Part shown: in pieces, positions 38,927-48,538 of the stretch
Position numbering within the stretch: the first letter of the stretch is position 1
How the letters are laid out: each line of letters begins with the position of its first letter
NCBI RefSeq assembly: GCF_020229735.1
Contig: NZ_CP083455.1
Location: 2,445,001 to 2,509,000, forward strand
Length of the DNA: 64,000 nt
DNA from: Deinococcus taeanensis
Lineage (GTDB): Bacteria > Deinococcota > Deinococci > Deinococcales > Deinococcaceae
Direction of reading: 5' to 3'
Translations under genes and position numbers: made by a program
Notes under the pieces: model-generated
What the model saw: only the letters and a program-made list of their open reading frames with translations
What the model was told of the DNA's origin: nothing
Database searches by the model: none

Positions 38927-39819
38927 CCAGCACCCCCGTGCCGGCCATCAAGCCGCGGCGTCAGGTGCGCCGCCCCACCCTGAACTGGCGCCGCGCGCCG
39001 CTGTGGACCGTGATGCTCGCCGCGTGCTTCCTGTCGGTCGTGCCGTTCTACCTGATGTTCGTGTGGGCGTCGCACCCCAGCGCAGAGGTGTTCACGTTCC
39101 CGCCGCACCTGTGGTTTGGCGGGGCGTTCGCGGACAACGCGCAGGCCCTGATGCGCATCACGGACGGCCAGGCGGCCCGGCAGTTCTGGAATTCGCTGTA
39201 CATCGCGGCGGCGTCCACCGTGACCACGCTGTTCTTCTGCTCGCTGGCCGGGTACGCCTTTGCGATGTACGACTTCCGCGGCAAGCGGCCCCTGTTCGCC
39301 TTCATTCTCGGCACCATGCTCATTCCGCCCCTGGTGATGGACATTCCCAGCTTCCTGGTCATGAACAACGTGCTGCACTGGGTGGGGCAGCCGCGGGCGC
39401 TGTGGGTGCCGGGCATGGCGAACGCCTTCGGGATCTTCCTGATGCGGCAGTACATCACCTCGGCGCTGCCCCGTGAACTGATCGAAGCGGCCCGCATGGA
39501 CGGCGCCACCGAGTTCGGCACGTTCCGGATGGTGGTGCTGCCCCTGATCCGCCCGATCCTGGCGACGCTGGGCGTGGTGACGTTCGTGGGCGCCTGGAAC
39601 AACTTCAAGGGCGCACTGATCATGAAACTCAGCGAACCCGACACCATGACTCTTCCGCTGAGTCTGCGGCGCATGGCGGGCGGCGCCACGAACGTGAACG
39701 TCGACTGGGGCGCGATCATGATGCTGGTCGTGATCACGGTCATTCCGCTGCTGATCGTGTTCCTGTTCGCCAGCCGTCAGGTGATCAGCGGCCTGACCAG
39801 CGGCGCCGTGAAGGACTGA
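38923..39819 (+). CDS. ABC sugar transporter permease (MalG-type)
   Basis: A 298-residue permease with six predicted helices and the EAA loop PRELIEAARMDGATEFGTFRMVVLPLIRP. It starts with GTG overlapping the first permease stop. Together they form the heterodimeric channel. Confidence 0.93.
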   Translation: MTSTPVPAIKPRRQVRRPTLNWRRAPLWTVMLAACFLSVVPFYLMFVWASHPSAEVFTFPPHLWFGGAFADNAQALMRITDGQAARQFWNSLYIAAASTVTTLFFCSLAGYAFAMYDFRGKRPLFAFILGTMLIPPLVMDIPSFLVMNNVLHWVGQPRALWVPGMANAFGIFLMRQYITSALPRELIEAARMDGATEFGTFRMVVLPLIRPILATLGVVTFVGAWNNFKGALIMKLSEPDTMTLPLSLRRMAGGATNVNVDWGAIMMLVVITVIPLLIVFLFASRQVISGLTSGAVKD

Positions 39820-39821
39820 CC

Positions 39822-41069
39822 GTGCGCCCGGCCCGGACCCTGCTGCCGCTGCTGCCCCTGCTGGGGTGGGCGGCGGCAGTCACGGTCACGCCTGGCCCCG
39901 CGGCGCCGCGCGTCATTCCTGCCGGCGCAGTGAGCGGCTTCAACCTGGGCAACTGGATGCCGGTCGTGGAAGCGCTCCCCGCGCTGCAGGCCCTGCGACC
40001 GGCGCTGCTGCGCTGGCCCGGCGGGAACATCGGGGATGAGCAGGACCTGACGCGCGCGGCCCTGCAGACCCTGAAAACCAACTGGACGCTGCTGGGCGAA
40101 CCGGACCTGATCGTGCAGACCCGCGTGTTCACCCGCGGCGGCGTGGGCCGCGCCGCGCCGGAGGACGCCGCGCAGGCCGCGCGGGACGCCCGGGACCTGG
40201 GCCTGCGCGTCGCCTACTGGGAAATCGGGAATGAACCGGACCTGTACGCCACCAACCGCAGCGACCCCAGCTGGACGCCGGCGCGCTACTGCGCGGCGGT
40301 GGCCGCGCAGCGCGCCGCGCTCCTGGCGGTGGACCCGCACGCACGCGTGGCCGGGCCCGCCACCAGCAACCCTGGCCCCTTTCTGGATGAGGTGATTCGC
40401 CAGTGCGGCGCCAGCTTCGACCTGATCACCTACCACCTCTACCCCACGGACGGCGCGGCAGCGCCCGACACCGCACTAGCCAGTGCTGCGCGCGTGACGG
40501 CCAGCGCCGGACACCTGCGCGAAGTGTGGGCCGACCCGCAGCGCAATCCCACCGCGCCGGACCGCAGCCTTGAGCTGGCCGTTACGGAGTACGCCCTCTC
40601 GTGGCGCAGTGACCGCGCCCGGCACCTCGGAGACGCGGTGGGGGGCCTCTGGGCTGCCGAGGCCGCGCTGCGCCTGGCGGACGCCGGGGTGCCCGGCGCG
40701 TACTTCGCACTGATGGGTGCCGGCAACCACGGCCTGCTGGATGAGGCAGGCTTTCCCCGCTTCTCGTACGCCGCGTTCCGGGAACTCGCCCACTACCGCG
40801 GCGAGCGGCTGGATGTTCAGGCCGACGACCCGCGCGTGTGGGTGCACGCCGCCCGGCAGGGCGAGCGCGTCACCCTGCTGGTCCTGAACACCTCCGGCAC
40901 GCCGCTGCCGCTCACGACGGCGTGGCCGGGCTTCACGGTGATCGGCGCGAAAGCCGTCACCGAGGAGGACGTGAACGCCGACCGGCCCCCCCGCCCGCTG
41001 AACGTCCGCGGCGCTGTGGCGCTGCCGCCCCTGAGCGTCACCCGCGTGGTGCTCGCCCCCGCCCGCTGA
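39822..41069 (+). CDS. Secreted GH-A clan glycoside hydrolase (arabinofuranosidase/xylosidase-like)
   Basis: A 415-residue protein with a signal peptide (TLLPLLPLLGWAAA). A TIM-barrel glycosidase: ALLRWPGGNIGDE, acid/base Glu138 in YWEIGNEPDLY, DLITYHLYP, nucleophile Glu256 in LAVTEYALSW, and a small beta domain at the C terminus. The family (GH39-, GH51- or GH79-like) cannot be fixed by eye. GTG start two bases after the permease stop. Probably removes side chains or ends of xylan outside the membrane. Confidence 0.75.
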   Translation: MRPARTLLPLLPLLGWAAAVTVTPGPAAPRVIPAGAVSGFNLGNWMPVVEALPALQALRPALLRWPGGNIGDEQDLTRAALQTLKTNWTLLGEPDLIVQTRVFTRGGVGRAAPEDAAQAARDARDLGLRVAYWEIGNEPDLYATNRSDPSWTPARYCAAVAAQRAALLAVDPHARVAGPATSNPGPFLDEVIRQCGASFDLITYHLYPTDGAAAPDTALASAARVTASAGHLREVWADPQRNPTAPDRSLELAVTEYALSWRSDRARHLGDAVGGLWAAEAALRLADAGVPGAYFALMGAGNHGLLDEAGFPRFSYAAFRELAHYRGERLDVQADDPRVWVHAARQGERVTLLVLNTSGTPLPLTTAWPGFTVIGAKAVTEEDVNADRPPRPLNVRGAVALPPLSVTRVVLAPAR

Positions 41070-41167
41070 GCGGCCCCGTCTGCCCACCAGTGACCGCCCG
41101 GCGTCGCCTGAGACCCCGGACGACACCCCCCGCCCGCCCCGATTCCCTGCATTTTCCGGAGTTCCTC

Positions 41168-42544
41168 ATGACGAACCGCACCCCTGACCCTGCCCGCTTC
41201 CCCGCCCGTTTCACCTGGGGGGTCGCCACCAGCTCGTACCAGATTGAAGGCGCGCCCTTCGAGGACGGCAAGGGACCCAGCATCTGGGACACCTTCAGCC
41301 ACACGCCCGGCAAGACCGTGGGCGGCGACACCGGCGACGTGGCCTGCGACCACTACCACCGCCTGGACGAGGACCTGGACCTGATTCAGAGTCTGGGCGT
41401 AAACGCCTACCGCTTCAGCATCTCGTGGCCGCGCGTCCTGCCGCAGGGGCGCGGCCCGGTGAACCAGGCGGGCCTGGACTTCTACAGCCGCCTCGTGGAC
41501 GGCCTGCTGGTGCGCGGCATCACGCCGTGGGTGACGCTGTACCACTGGGACCTGCCACAGACGCTGGAGGACGAGGGCGGCTGGACGGTCCGCAGCACCG
41601 CTGAAGCCTTCGGCACGTACGCGGCGGTGGTCGCCGCGGCGCTCGGGGACCGCGTGCGGCACTTCATCACCCTGAACGAACCATGGTGCTCGGCGTACCT
41701 GGGGTACGGCACCGGCGTGCACGCCCCCGGCCACACCGACCTGAAAGCCAGTTACGCGGCCACGCACCACCTGATGGTCGGGCACGGCCTGGCCATGCAG
41801 GCGATCCGCGCGCACGCGCCCGGCGCGCAGGCCGGCATCACGCTGAACCTGTACCACGCCTACCCCGCCACGGACAGCGCGGCCGATCACGGCGCGGCGC
41901 GGCGCCTGGACGGCTTCCAGAACCGCTGGTACCTGGACCCCGCGTACGGGCGCGGCTACCCGCAGGACATGGTGGAGCTGCTGGGCGACCTCAGCCCGCA
42001 CGCGCAGGGTCTGGTGCACCCGGGCGACACGGAACTGATGGGGGCGCCCACGGACTTCCTGGGCATCAACATGTACTCGCGGGCCGTGGCGCAGGACGCG
42101 CCCGGCGAGGGCTTCCTGCACGCCCGGCAGATTCAGCCTGAAGGCAGCGAGTACACCGGCTTCGGCTGGGAGGTCGCGCCGGACAGCCTGACGGACCTGC
42201 TCGTGCGCCTGCAGCAGGATTACGCGCCGCACGCCATGTACATCACCGAGAACGGCAGCACGTACCCCGACACGGTGGGACCCGACGGCACCGTGCATGA
42301 CGCGGAGCGCACCCGGTACCTGACCGAGCACCTCGCGGCGACGCAGGAGGCCCTGGCGCGCGGCGCCAAGGTCAGCGGGTACTTCGCGTGGTCCCTGATG
42401 GACAACTTCGAGTGGGCCGAAGGGTACGACAAGCGCTTCGGGATTGTCCACGTGGATTTCAGCACGCAGGCGCGCACCCTGAAGCAGTCCGGCCGCACGT
42501 ACCGGGAGTTCCTGGCCCGCACGCGTGACACGGTCGGGGCATGA
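41168..42544 (+). CDS. GH1 beta-glucosidase/beta-glycosidase
   Basis: A 458-residue family 1 glycosidase without signal peptide, so cytosolic. FTWGVATSSYQIEGAPFEDG at the N terminus, acid/base Glu171 in TLNEPW and nucleophile Glu361 in YITENGS, WSLMDNFEWAEGY near the end. It hydrolyses imported beta-linked disaccharides. Start at the ATG giving MTNRTPDPARF. Overlaps GH43 by four bases (ATGA). Confidence 0.93.
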   Translation: MTNRTPDPARFPARFTWGVATSSYQIEGAPFEDGKGPSIWDTFSHTPGKTVGGDTGDVACDHYHRLDEDLDLIQSLGVNAYRFSISWPRVLPQGRGPVNQAGLDFYSRLVDGLLVRGITPWVTLYHWDLPQTLEDEGGWTVRSTAEAFGTYAAVVAAALGDRVRHFITLNEPWCSAYLGYGTGVHAPGHTDLKASYAATHHLMVGHGLAMQAIRAHAPGAQAGITLNLYHAYPATDSAADHGAARRLDGFQNRWYLDPAYGRGYPQDMVELLGDLSPHAQGLVHPGDTELMGAPTDFLGINMYSRAVAQDAPGEGFLHARQIQPEGSEYTGFGWEVAPDSLTDLLVRLQQDYAPHAMYITENGSTYPDTVGPDGTVHDAERTRYLTEHLAATQEALARGAKVSGYFAWSLMDNFEWAEGYDKRFGIVHVDFSTQARTLKQSGRTYREFLARTRDTVGA

Positions 42545-44169
42545 CCGACACCCTCTCCCCTCCCCCGGCGGGGACAGTCACGGTAACGAACCCGGTCCTG
42601 CCGGGTTTCCACCCGGACCCCAGCATCCTGCGGGTCGGTACCGACTACTACCTGGCGACCAGCACCTTCCAGTGGTGGCCGGGCGTGGCGATCTACCACT
42701 CGCGGGACCTGGTGCACTGGCGGCTGGCAGCGCGGCCCCTGACGCGCGTCTCGCAGCTCGACATGCGCGGCAACGCTGATTCCGGCGGCATCTGGGCGCC
42801 GTGCCTGACGCATGACGGCGAGCAGTTTCACCTGATCTACACGGACGTGAAGTCCTGGGGCATCGCGGAGGCGTTCAAGGACAGTCACAACTACCTGACG
42901 ACCGCGCCCGCCATTGAAGGCCCCTGGAGCGAACCGGTGTCCCTGAATTCCAGCGGCTTCGACCCGAGCCTGTTTCATGACGTCCCCGAGCAGGGTGGTG
43001 ACGGCCGCAAGTGGCTGCTGAACATGGTGTGGGATCACCGTCCGGGCCGCAACGCCTTCGCCGGCATTGCCCTGCAGGAGTACGACCCGTGGGCGAAACG
43101 CCTTGTGGGCGAACGCAGCGTGATCTTCACCGGCACGGACCTGCGCGTTACGGAGGGGCCGCACGTGTACCGCAGGGACGGCTGGTACTACCTGCTGACC
43201 GCCGAGGGCGGCACCAGCTGGGAGCACGCCGTGACGCTGGCCCGCTCGCGCTCCCTGCACGGCCCGTACGAGGTGCACCCGGACAACCCGCTGATCACGG
43301 CAGTGGACGCCCCGGACCTTCCGGTTCAGAAGGCCGGGCACGCCAGCCTGGTCAGCACCCCCGACGACCAGTGGGTGATGGCGCACCTGTGCGGGCGGCC
43401 CCTCTCACCGCGCGGCGCGTGTCCGCTGGGGCGCGAAACGGCCCTGCAGGCGATCGAGTGGCCCCCGGGCGACTGGCCGCGCCTCGCGCAGGGCGGGCGG
43501 CACCCGGCGCGGCACGCGCAGCTGCCCGCCCTGCCCCCGCACCCCTGGCCGGCGCAGCCGGCCCGGGATGAGTTCCAGGGGGACACGCTGCGCCCCGAGT
43601 GGCTGACGCTGCGCGTGCCGGCCGAGCAGCTGGGCGCGCAGCTCACGCCAGCCGGGCTGGTGCTGCCGGGCCGGGAGTCCCTGATGAGCCGGCACCACGT
43701 GGCGCTGGTGGGCCGGCGCCTGCAGGCGCTGCACGCCCGGATGCGCACGGAGCTGAGTTTCGACCCGCAGGACTTTCAGCAGATGGCGGGACTGTGCGCG
43801 TACTACGACAGCCGCAACTGGGTGCAGCTGCGCCTGAGCCGCGACGAGCACGCGGGCCGGGCGCTGAACGTCACGTCCTGCGAGAACGGCGTGTACCGCG
43901 AGCACCTGCCTCAGGACGTGCCGGTCGGGGACGCGGGCGCCGTGGGCCTGGAGGTTCGCTACAGCGGCCACACGTTCGCCTTCGCGTACCGCGCCGCCGG
44001 AGCAGGCTGGACGCCGGTCGGCCCGGCGTTCCCGGCCGGCCTGCTCAGTGACGAACACTGCGGCGGCCTGAGCTTCACCGGGACTTTCCTGGCCCTGACC
44101 TGCCAGGACCTCAGCGGCCAGCGGCGCCCCGCCACGTTCCACTGGGCAGAGTACCGGGAGGGCGTGTGA
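42541..44169 (+). CDS. GH43 beta-xylosidase
   Basis: A 542-residue family 43 enzyme: catalytic base Asp26 (GFHPDPS), pKa modulator Asp141 (GFDPSLFHD) and general acid Glu205 (VTEGPHVY), followed by a C-terminal beta-sandwich (from about 345) typical of XynB-type beta-xylosidases. No signal peptide. It splits xylobiose and xylo-oligosaccharides to xylose, feeding xylA. Overlaps the GH3 gene by four bases. Confidence 0.92.
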   Translation: MTDTLSPPPAGTVTVTNPVLPGFHPDPSILRVGTDYYLATSTFQWWPGVAIYHSRDLVHWRLAARPLTRVSQLDMRGNADSGGIWAPCLTHDGEQFHLIYTDVKSWGIAEAFKDSHNYLTTAPAIEGPWSEPVSLNSSGFDPSLFHDVPEQGGDGRKWLLNMVWDHRPGRNAFAGIALQEYDPWAKRLVGERSVIFTGTDLRVTEGPHVYRRDGWYYLLTAEGGTSWEHAVTLARSRSLHGPYEVHPDNPLITAVDAPDLPVQKAGHASLVSTPDDQWVMAHLCGRPLSPRGACPLGRETALQAIEWPPGDWPRLAQGGRHPARHAQLPALPPHPWPAQPARDEFQGDTLRPEWLTLRVPAEQLGAQLTPAGLVLPGRESLMSRHHVALVGRRLQALHARMRTELSFDPQDFQQMAGLCAYYDSRNWVQLRLSRDEHAGRALNVTSCENGVYREHLPQDVPVGDAGAVGLEVRYSGHTFAFAYRAAGAGWTPVGPAFPAGLLSDEHCGGLSFTGTFLALTCQDLSGQRRPATFHWAEYREGV

Positions 44170-46355
44170 CGCGCCGCACCCTGACGGCCCTGCTCACCCT
44201 CACACTGGCCGCCCACGCCGGGGCGCTCACCGGTCCCGCGGCGGCCGACGCCCAGGCGCGCGCGCTGCTGGCCCGCCTGAGCCTGGAGGACAAGATCGGG
44301 CAGGTCAGCATGGCGCACATGTTCCGCTTCACCGAAGGGGACCGCAGCGCGCCGCTGCGCGCCGACGCGGCGGGCGTGTTCGGGCGGCTGCGGCCGGGAA
44401 CGCTGCTGAACGGGGGCGGCGACGCCCCTCCGCAGAACACCCCGCGCGGCTGGGCCGATTTTCTCGCGGCGCTGGATTCCCTCGGCCGCGCGAACAGTCC
44501 GCACGGCGTGCCGGCCGCGTTCGGTACGGACGCCGTGCACGGCGTGAACAACGTGCCGGCCGCAACGCTGTTCCCGCACAACCTCGGGCTGGGCGCGGCG
44601 TTCAACCCGGCGCTCACGCGGGAGGTGGCGCAGGCCACGGCGCGGGACCTGCGGGCCCTGAACACCGCGTGGACCTTCGCGCCGGTCGCGGACGTGGGAC
44701 GCGATCCCCGCTGGGGCCGGTACTACGAGACGTTTGGAGAGGCGCCGTGGCTGGTGGCCGACCAGGTGGACGCCGCGGTGACCGGCCTGCAGGCTGAAGG
44801 GGTGGCCGCCACCCTGAAGCACTTCACGGGGTACGGCCTGCCCAGCCTCGGCATGGACCGCGCAAACGCGGAAATCAGTGCGCGGGCGCTGCATGAGGTC
44901 GTTCTTCCGCCCTTCCAGGCGGGTATCCGCGCCGGGGCCCTGAGCGTCATGGCGAACAGCGGCAGCGTGAACGGCGTGCCCGTTCACGCCTCCCGGACGC
45001 TGCTGACGGACGTGCTGCGCGGCGAACTGGGCTTTCAGGGTCTGCTGGTCAGCGACTGGAACGACATTGACCGGCTGGTGGGCACGTACCGCACCCATGC
45101 GGACCTGATGCAGGCGGCGGCGGCCAGCGTGAACGCCGGCATTGACGTCTACATGGTGCCGAACACCCTGGAAGCCTACCAGGCTGCCCTGCGGGACGCC
45201 GTGCAGGCCGGGCTGGTCAGCGCGGCGCGGCTGGACGAGGCCACCCTGCGGGTCCTGACCTTCAAGGCCCGGCTGGGCCTGCTGGACGCCCCCCTGAGGG
45301 GCAGCGGCGTGCTGGAGGATCACCGGGCGCTGGCCCGCCGCGCGGCGGCCGCCACCCTGACGCTGCTGGAAAACCCGGCCGGTACGCTGCCCCTGCGCAC
45401 GGGCCGGGTGCTGGTCACCGGGCCCGGCATGGACAGCGCGGCCATGCAGCTGGGCGGCTGGAGCGTGAACTGGCAGGGTGTCGGGAAGGGCAATGTCCCG
45501 GTCGTGCCGCGCGTGAGTACCCTGGCGCCGGCCCTGAAGGCTACGGCGCCCGTGGGTATAACGGTGAGCGCCCTGCCGGACGGCAAGAGGCCGCAGCTGC
45601 TGGCCGCAGCGCGGCAGGCGGACGTGATCGTCGCCGCCGTTGGAGAGGCACCTGGCGCCGAGTGGATGGCGAACAACCCGGCCCTGACGCTGCCAGAGGC
45701 GCAGGTGACCCTGCTGCGCGACCTGCTGGGCACCGGGAAGCCGGTCGTGGCGGTTCTGCTGGCCGGGCGGCCGCTCGTGCTGCCCGCCGACGTGCAGTCC
45801 CGCCTGTCGGGGCTGGTCATGGCGTTCCTGCCTGGCACAGAAGGGGGCGCGGCCCTCGCCGACGCGCTGCTCGGCCGCGCAGGCTTCCCGGGCCGGCTGC
45901 CGTTCACGTGGCCGGACACGCTCGCGCAGGTGGGGCTTACCGCCGACCGGCCCCCGGAAGGCGCCGGGGAAGCGCCGCTGCCGCTGTACCCGCTGGGGTA
46001 CGGCCTGGACTACACCACCAGTGCCGCCCGGGACCTGGCGGTGACCGTCACGCCGGAGGGCGTGCAGCTGAGCGCGGCGCTCAGCAATACCGGCGAACGC
46101 ACCGGGACCGTGACGGTCGTGGCGCGCGTGACCCGGCCGGCCAGCGGGGGCCTCGCGGAGGCGGCCGGGCGGCCCGTCGCGGCGCTGCAGGCTGTGCTGA
46201 AGGCCGGGGAGACCCGCACCGTGAGCGTGACCGTCCCGCGCGAGCGGCTGAGCAGCTGGGTAGGGGACGCGTTCGGCCCGGGCGGCTGGCAGCTTCCGGG
46301 CGGCGTGTACCGCTTCACGGCCGGGGATGGCCGCGCCGAACTCACCCTGCCCTGA
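44166..46355 (+). CDS. GH3 beta-glycosidase, exported
   Basis: A 729-residue family 3 enzyme with signal peptide (LTALLTLTLAAHAGA). Nucleophile Asp297 in LLVSDWNDI; FAPVADVGRDPRWGRYYETFGE, LKHFTGYG and a C-terminal fibronectin-like domain (from about 620) are typical of bacterial beta-glucosidase/beta-xylosidase. GTG start overlaps the GH43 stop. Last gene of the plus-strand cluster. Confidence 0.92.
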   Translation: MTRRTLTALLTLTLAAHAGALTGPAAADAQARALLARLSLEDKIGQVSMAHMFRFTEGDRSAPLRADAAGVFGRLRPGTLLNGGGDAPPQNTPRGWADFLAALDSLGRANSPHGVPAAFGTDAVHGVNNVPAATLFPHNLGLGAAFNPALTREVAQATARDLRALNTAWTFAPVADVGRDPRWGRYYETFGEAPWLVADQVDAAVTGLQAEGVAATLKHFTGYGLPSLGMDRANAEISARALHEVVLPPFQAGIRAGALSVMANSGSVNGVPVHASRTLLTDVLRGELGFQGLLVSDWNDIDRLVGTYRTHADLMQAAAASVNAGIDVYMVPNTLEAYQAALRDAVQAGLVSAARLDEATLRVLTFKARLGLLDAPLRGSGVLEDHRALARRAAAATLTLLENPAGTLPLRTGRVLVTGPGMDSAAMQLGGWSVNWQGVGKGNVPVVPRVSTLAPALKATAPVGITVSALPDGKRPQLLAAARQADVIVAAVGEAPGAEWMANNPALTLPEAQVTLLRDLLGTGKPVVAVLLAGRPLVLPADVQSRLSGLVMAFLPGTEGGAALADALLGRAGFPGRLPFTWPDTLAQVGLTADRPPEGAGEAPLPLYPLGYGLDYTTSAARDLAVTVTPEGVQLSAALSNTGERTGTVTVVARVTRPASGGLAEAAGRPVAALQAVLKAGETRTVSVTVPRERLSSWVGDAFGPGGWQLPGGVYRFTAGDGRAELTLP

Positions 46356-46408
46356 CCCACCCGGCCCGGCGCCCTTTCACCGTTCGTGGCGGAGGGGCCC
46401 GCCGGGGG

Positions 46409-47018
46409 TCAGTGGTCCGGCAGGTGCGGGGTGCGGTTCACGTCGGTCAGTTCTGCCGTGTGGCTCCCGCGGTGCAGGCGCACCGTGGCGAACGCCGTAT
46501 CGCGGAAGGTGAACCACCCGCGGGCCGCACCGAGCAGCTCGCGCAGCAGGGTGTTGCCGAAGCCACCGTGCGTGACGATCAGAGCATCCTGCCCGCCGCC
46601 CTGCCACACGAGTTCCAGGGCGTGCAGCGCCCGGGCACGAATGGCGGCCTGACTCTCCCCGCCGTCACAGGTCAGCGGGTCAAGGTCATGACGGAAGACC
46701 GGGATGGGGTAACGCGCCAGGGCTTCCCCGCGGTCCAGGCCGGCCAGCGGGCCGTTGTCCCACTCGCGCAGCAGAGCGCTGGGCGTGAGGGGCACGCCCA
46801 GCGCGGCCGTGACGATGCGCGCCGTGGCGTGCGCGCTCAAGGGTGGAGCAGTACGCGCGGTCAAACCCCGGCGGGCGCGCCTGCCAGAACGCCGCGAGTG
46901 CGTGGGCCTGCGCCTCCCCTTCCGGGGACAGCGGGCTGTCGTACCGTCCCTCGTGAACGTTCTCGTCGTCGGCGCGACTGCGGCCATGCCGCAGGAGGGT
47001 CAGGTGCCGGTGAGTCAC
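46409..47018 (-). pseudogene. Histidine phosphatase (phosphoglycerate mutase-like) with frameshift
   Basis: From the ATG at 47018 the frame encodes [34 protein letters not shown] sequence: RHG motif with the catalytic His, down to YCSTLERAR. It then goes out of frame. A second frame continues with [28 protein letters not shown] and [16 protein letters not shown] (second catalytic His). The break is within about 46822-46836, where one base is extra or two are missing. Restored, it would be a ~200-residue phosphatase. Either an inactivated gene or an assembly error. Confidence 0.82.
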
Positions 47019-47091
47019 AGGTGCCTCTCCCGCCTGCCCCCGTTGCGCTGTACCGGACGGAAAAGGCGGCGCTTCACAGCGGCCGGGCGAT

Positions 47092-47754
47092 TCACGTGAG
47101 CACCCGCAGGACCTCGGTCAGGGACGCCCGGTGCCTTCGCAGCGCAGCCAGCGTGCCGGCGGCGTGCAGCGCGCAGGCCACGTCCACCTCCCGCTGATGC
47201 TCGTGAAAGGAGCGCAGCAGCGTGCCCTGGTGGTCGTGCCCGTCCTCCAGAAAGCTCACGAGGGCCAGCCGGAGCGCGGCGCGCTGCACGTCGGCCGGGG
47301 CGCGCAGAACGCGGATGCCTTTGCGGGACACGTACGGGTCGTCGGTGAGCAGGTGCGTGCACCCGGCCCAGGGATCGGGCGCGGCGTACGCAACAGCCCG
47401 CAGGCCGCTCATGGCGATTGCTCCGGCGCACTGCGGGCACGGCTGCACGGTCGTCAGGACCGTCCAGGCGTGGCAGTCTGGGCGGGGCGCGCCTGTCAGG
47501 TTCAGCAGGGCGTTGATTTCCGCGTGCGCGAGGTCATGTCCGCGGATCACGCCGCCCTCCACGCCGCGCGGCTCGCTCAGACGGTTGCGGCCCCGCGCGA
47601 TCACGGCGCCGCTCGCGTCGGTCACGCATGCGCCAATGGCGTACGAGCCTGCGCAGTACGCCTCCCACGCTTCAGACAGCGCCGCCGTCCATCCCGGGCT
47701 GAGGGGCGCGGGCAGGGTGGGGTCACCGGCTGGACCGGCCTGGGGGGTTGTCAC
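47092..47754 (-). CDS. Zinc-dependent nucleoside/nucleotide deaminase-like protein
   Basis: A 220-residue cytidine-deaminase-fold protein with HAEIN (zinc His77, proton-shuttle Glu79) and PCPQC (Cys106, Cys109). The fold includes tRNA adenosine, guanine, dCMP and riboflavin-pathway deaminases; the substrate is not clear, and the C-terminal ~90 residues are not a standard domain. The GTG start overlaps the stop of the GGDEF-RHH gene, so the two are coupled. Confidence 0.8.
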   Translation of the reverse strand: MTTPQAGPAGDPTLPAPLSPGWTAALSEAWEAYCAGSYAIGACVTDASGAVIARGRNRLSEPRGVEGGVIRGHDLAHAEINALLNLTGAPRPDCHAWTVLTTVQPCPQCAGAIAMSGLRAVAYAAPDPWAGCTHLLTDDPYVSRKGIRVLRAPADVQRAALRLALVSFLEDGHDHQGTLLRSFHEHQREVDVACALHAAGTLAALRRHRASLTEVLRVLT

Positions 47755-48359
47755 AGGGCTCCGCGGTGTTTCTCGATCAGTTCGTCCAGCGCTTCGCGCA
47801 GCAGGCTGGCCTCGGTGCGCCCCAGGGCGCCGCTGAGTTTCGACAGCCGGTCCAGCTGGCTTTTGGCGTAGTAGTTGCTTTTCAGCACCATCTTGCTCTC
47901 CACGTAGATGCAGGCGCGGGCGCGCCCCTCACGTTTGGCGCGCAGCAGGGCCTCCTCCGCAGCGCGGTACAGGTCGGCGTAGGTGGTGGCGTGGGCGGGG
48001 CGGGCGGCAAGGCCGGCGCTCAGGCCCAGGCTTTTGGGCCACTGTGGGTCGCGGTGAATGTGAAAGTGCTTGATGACCTCGTCGAGGAGAATCAGGGCCG
48101 TTTCGGCCGCTGTTTCCGGCAGGATGGCGGCGTACTCGTCGCCGCCGATGCGGCCGACGACACTGCCGCTCGGGAGGCTGCTGCTGAGCAGGCGCTCGAT
48201 GACGCGCAGAACGCGGTCGCCTTCACCGTGACCGAGGGTGTCGTTCAGGGTCTTGAAGTGGTCGAGGTCAAGGACCGCGAGGGTCAGGGGAGCGCCCCTG
48301 AGGTCATTGAAGGCGTCCTCAAAATCTGTGCGGTTCAGGACAGCGGGTCGGGCAGCCAT
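47751..48359 (-). CDS. GGDEF domain fused to C-terminal ribbon-helix-helix DNA-binding domain
   Basis: A 202-residue protein. Residues 1-150 are a compact GGDEF domain ([22 protein letters not shown]; signature GGDEY at 72-76; no RxxD inhibitory site), with no upstream sensor domain and a shortened N terminus lacking DPLTGLPNR. Residues 157-198 match a ribbon-helix-helix fold: strand [10 protein letters not shown], helix [14 protein letters not shown], turn RTEA, helix [14 protein letters not shown]. Hence either a cyclase controlled by DNA binding or a transcription factor using GGDEF as nucleotide sensor (inference). GGAGGT precedes the ATG by six bases. Confidence 0.85.
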   Translation of the reverse strand: MAARPAVLNRTDFEDAFNDLRGAPLTLAVLDLDHFKTLNDTLGHGEGDRVLRVIERLLSSSLPSGSVVGRIGGDEYAAILPETAAETALILLDEVIKHFHIHRDPQWPKSLGLSAGLAARPAHATTYADLYRAAEEALLRAKREGRARACIYVESKMVLKSNYYAKSQLDRLSKLSGALGRTEASLLREALDELIEKHRGAL

Positions 48360-48397
48360 GGTCGGACCTCCATAAAGCAGGACGAGAGGGCGTAGGT

Positions 48398-48438
48398 ATG
48401 TTCCTCTTACATATATATGTTCGTTGTATCAGATTATA
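48398..48438 (-). promoter_or_regulatory. Promoter and palindromic operator candidate for the GGDEF-RHH gene
   Basis: TATAAT (48438-48433, minus strand, preceded by TGCT) is a consensus -10. Downstream lies the perfect palindrome ACATATATATGT (48409-48420), and TATGTTC occurs twice as direct repeats (48398-48404 and 48416-48422). The sites fall at about +5 to +28, where an RHH dimer could repress. Confidence 0.6.
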
Positions 48439-48508
48439 AGCACATATTTCGATTGTGCGTGCTGGCGCACCTTGAGCGCCTCACGCTCAGATTGTCAGAT
48501 TGCGGAAG

Positions 48509-48538
48509 TTGACAATTTTTTCATCGCAGGTCTATTGT
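48509..48538 (+). promoter_or_regulatory. groES promoter
   Basis: TTGACA (48509-48514) and TATTGT (48533-48538), 18-base spacing. No CIRCE (TTAGCACTC-N9-GAGTGCTAA) element is seen; GAGCG-N5-CGCTC at 48475-48489 is an alternative inverted repeat just upstream. Confidence 0.75.
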
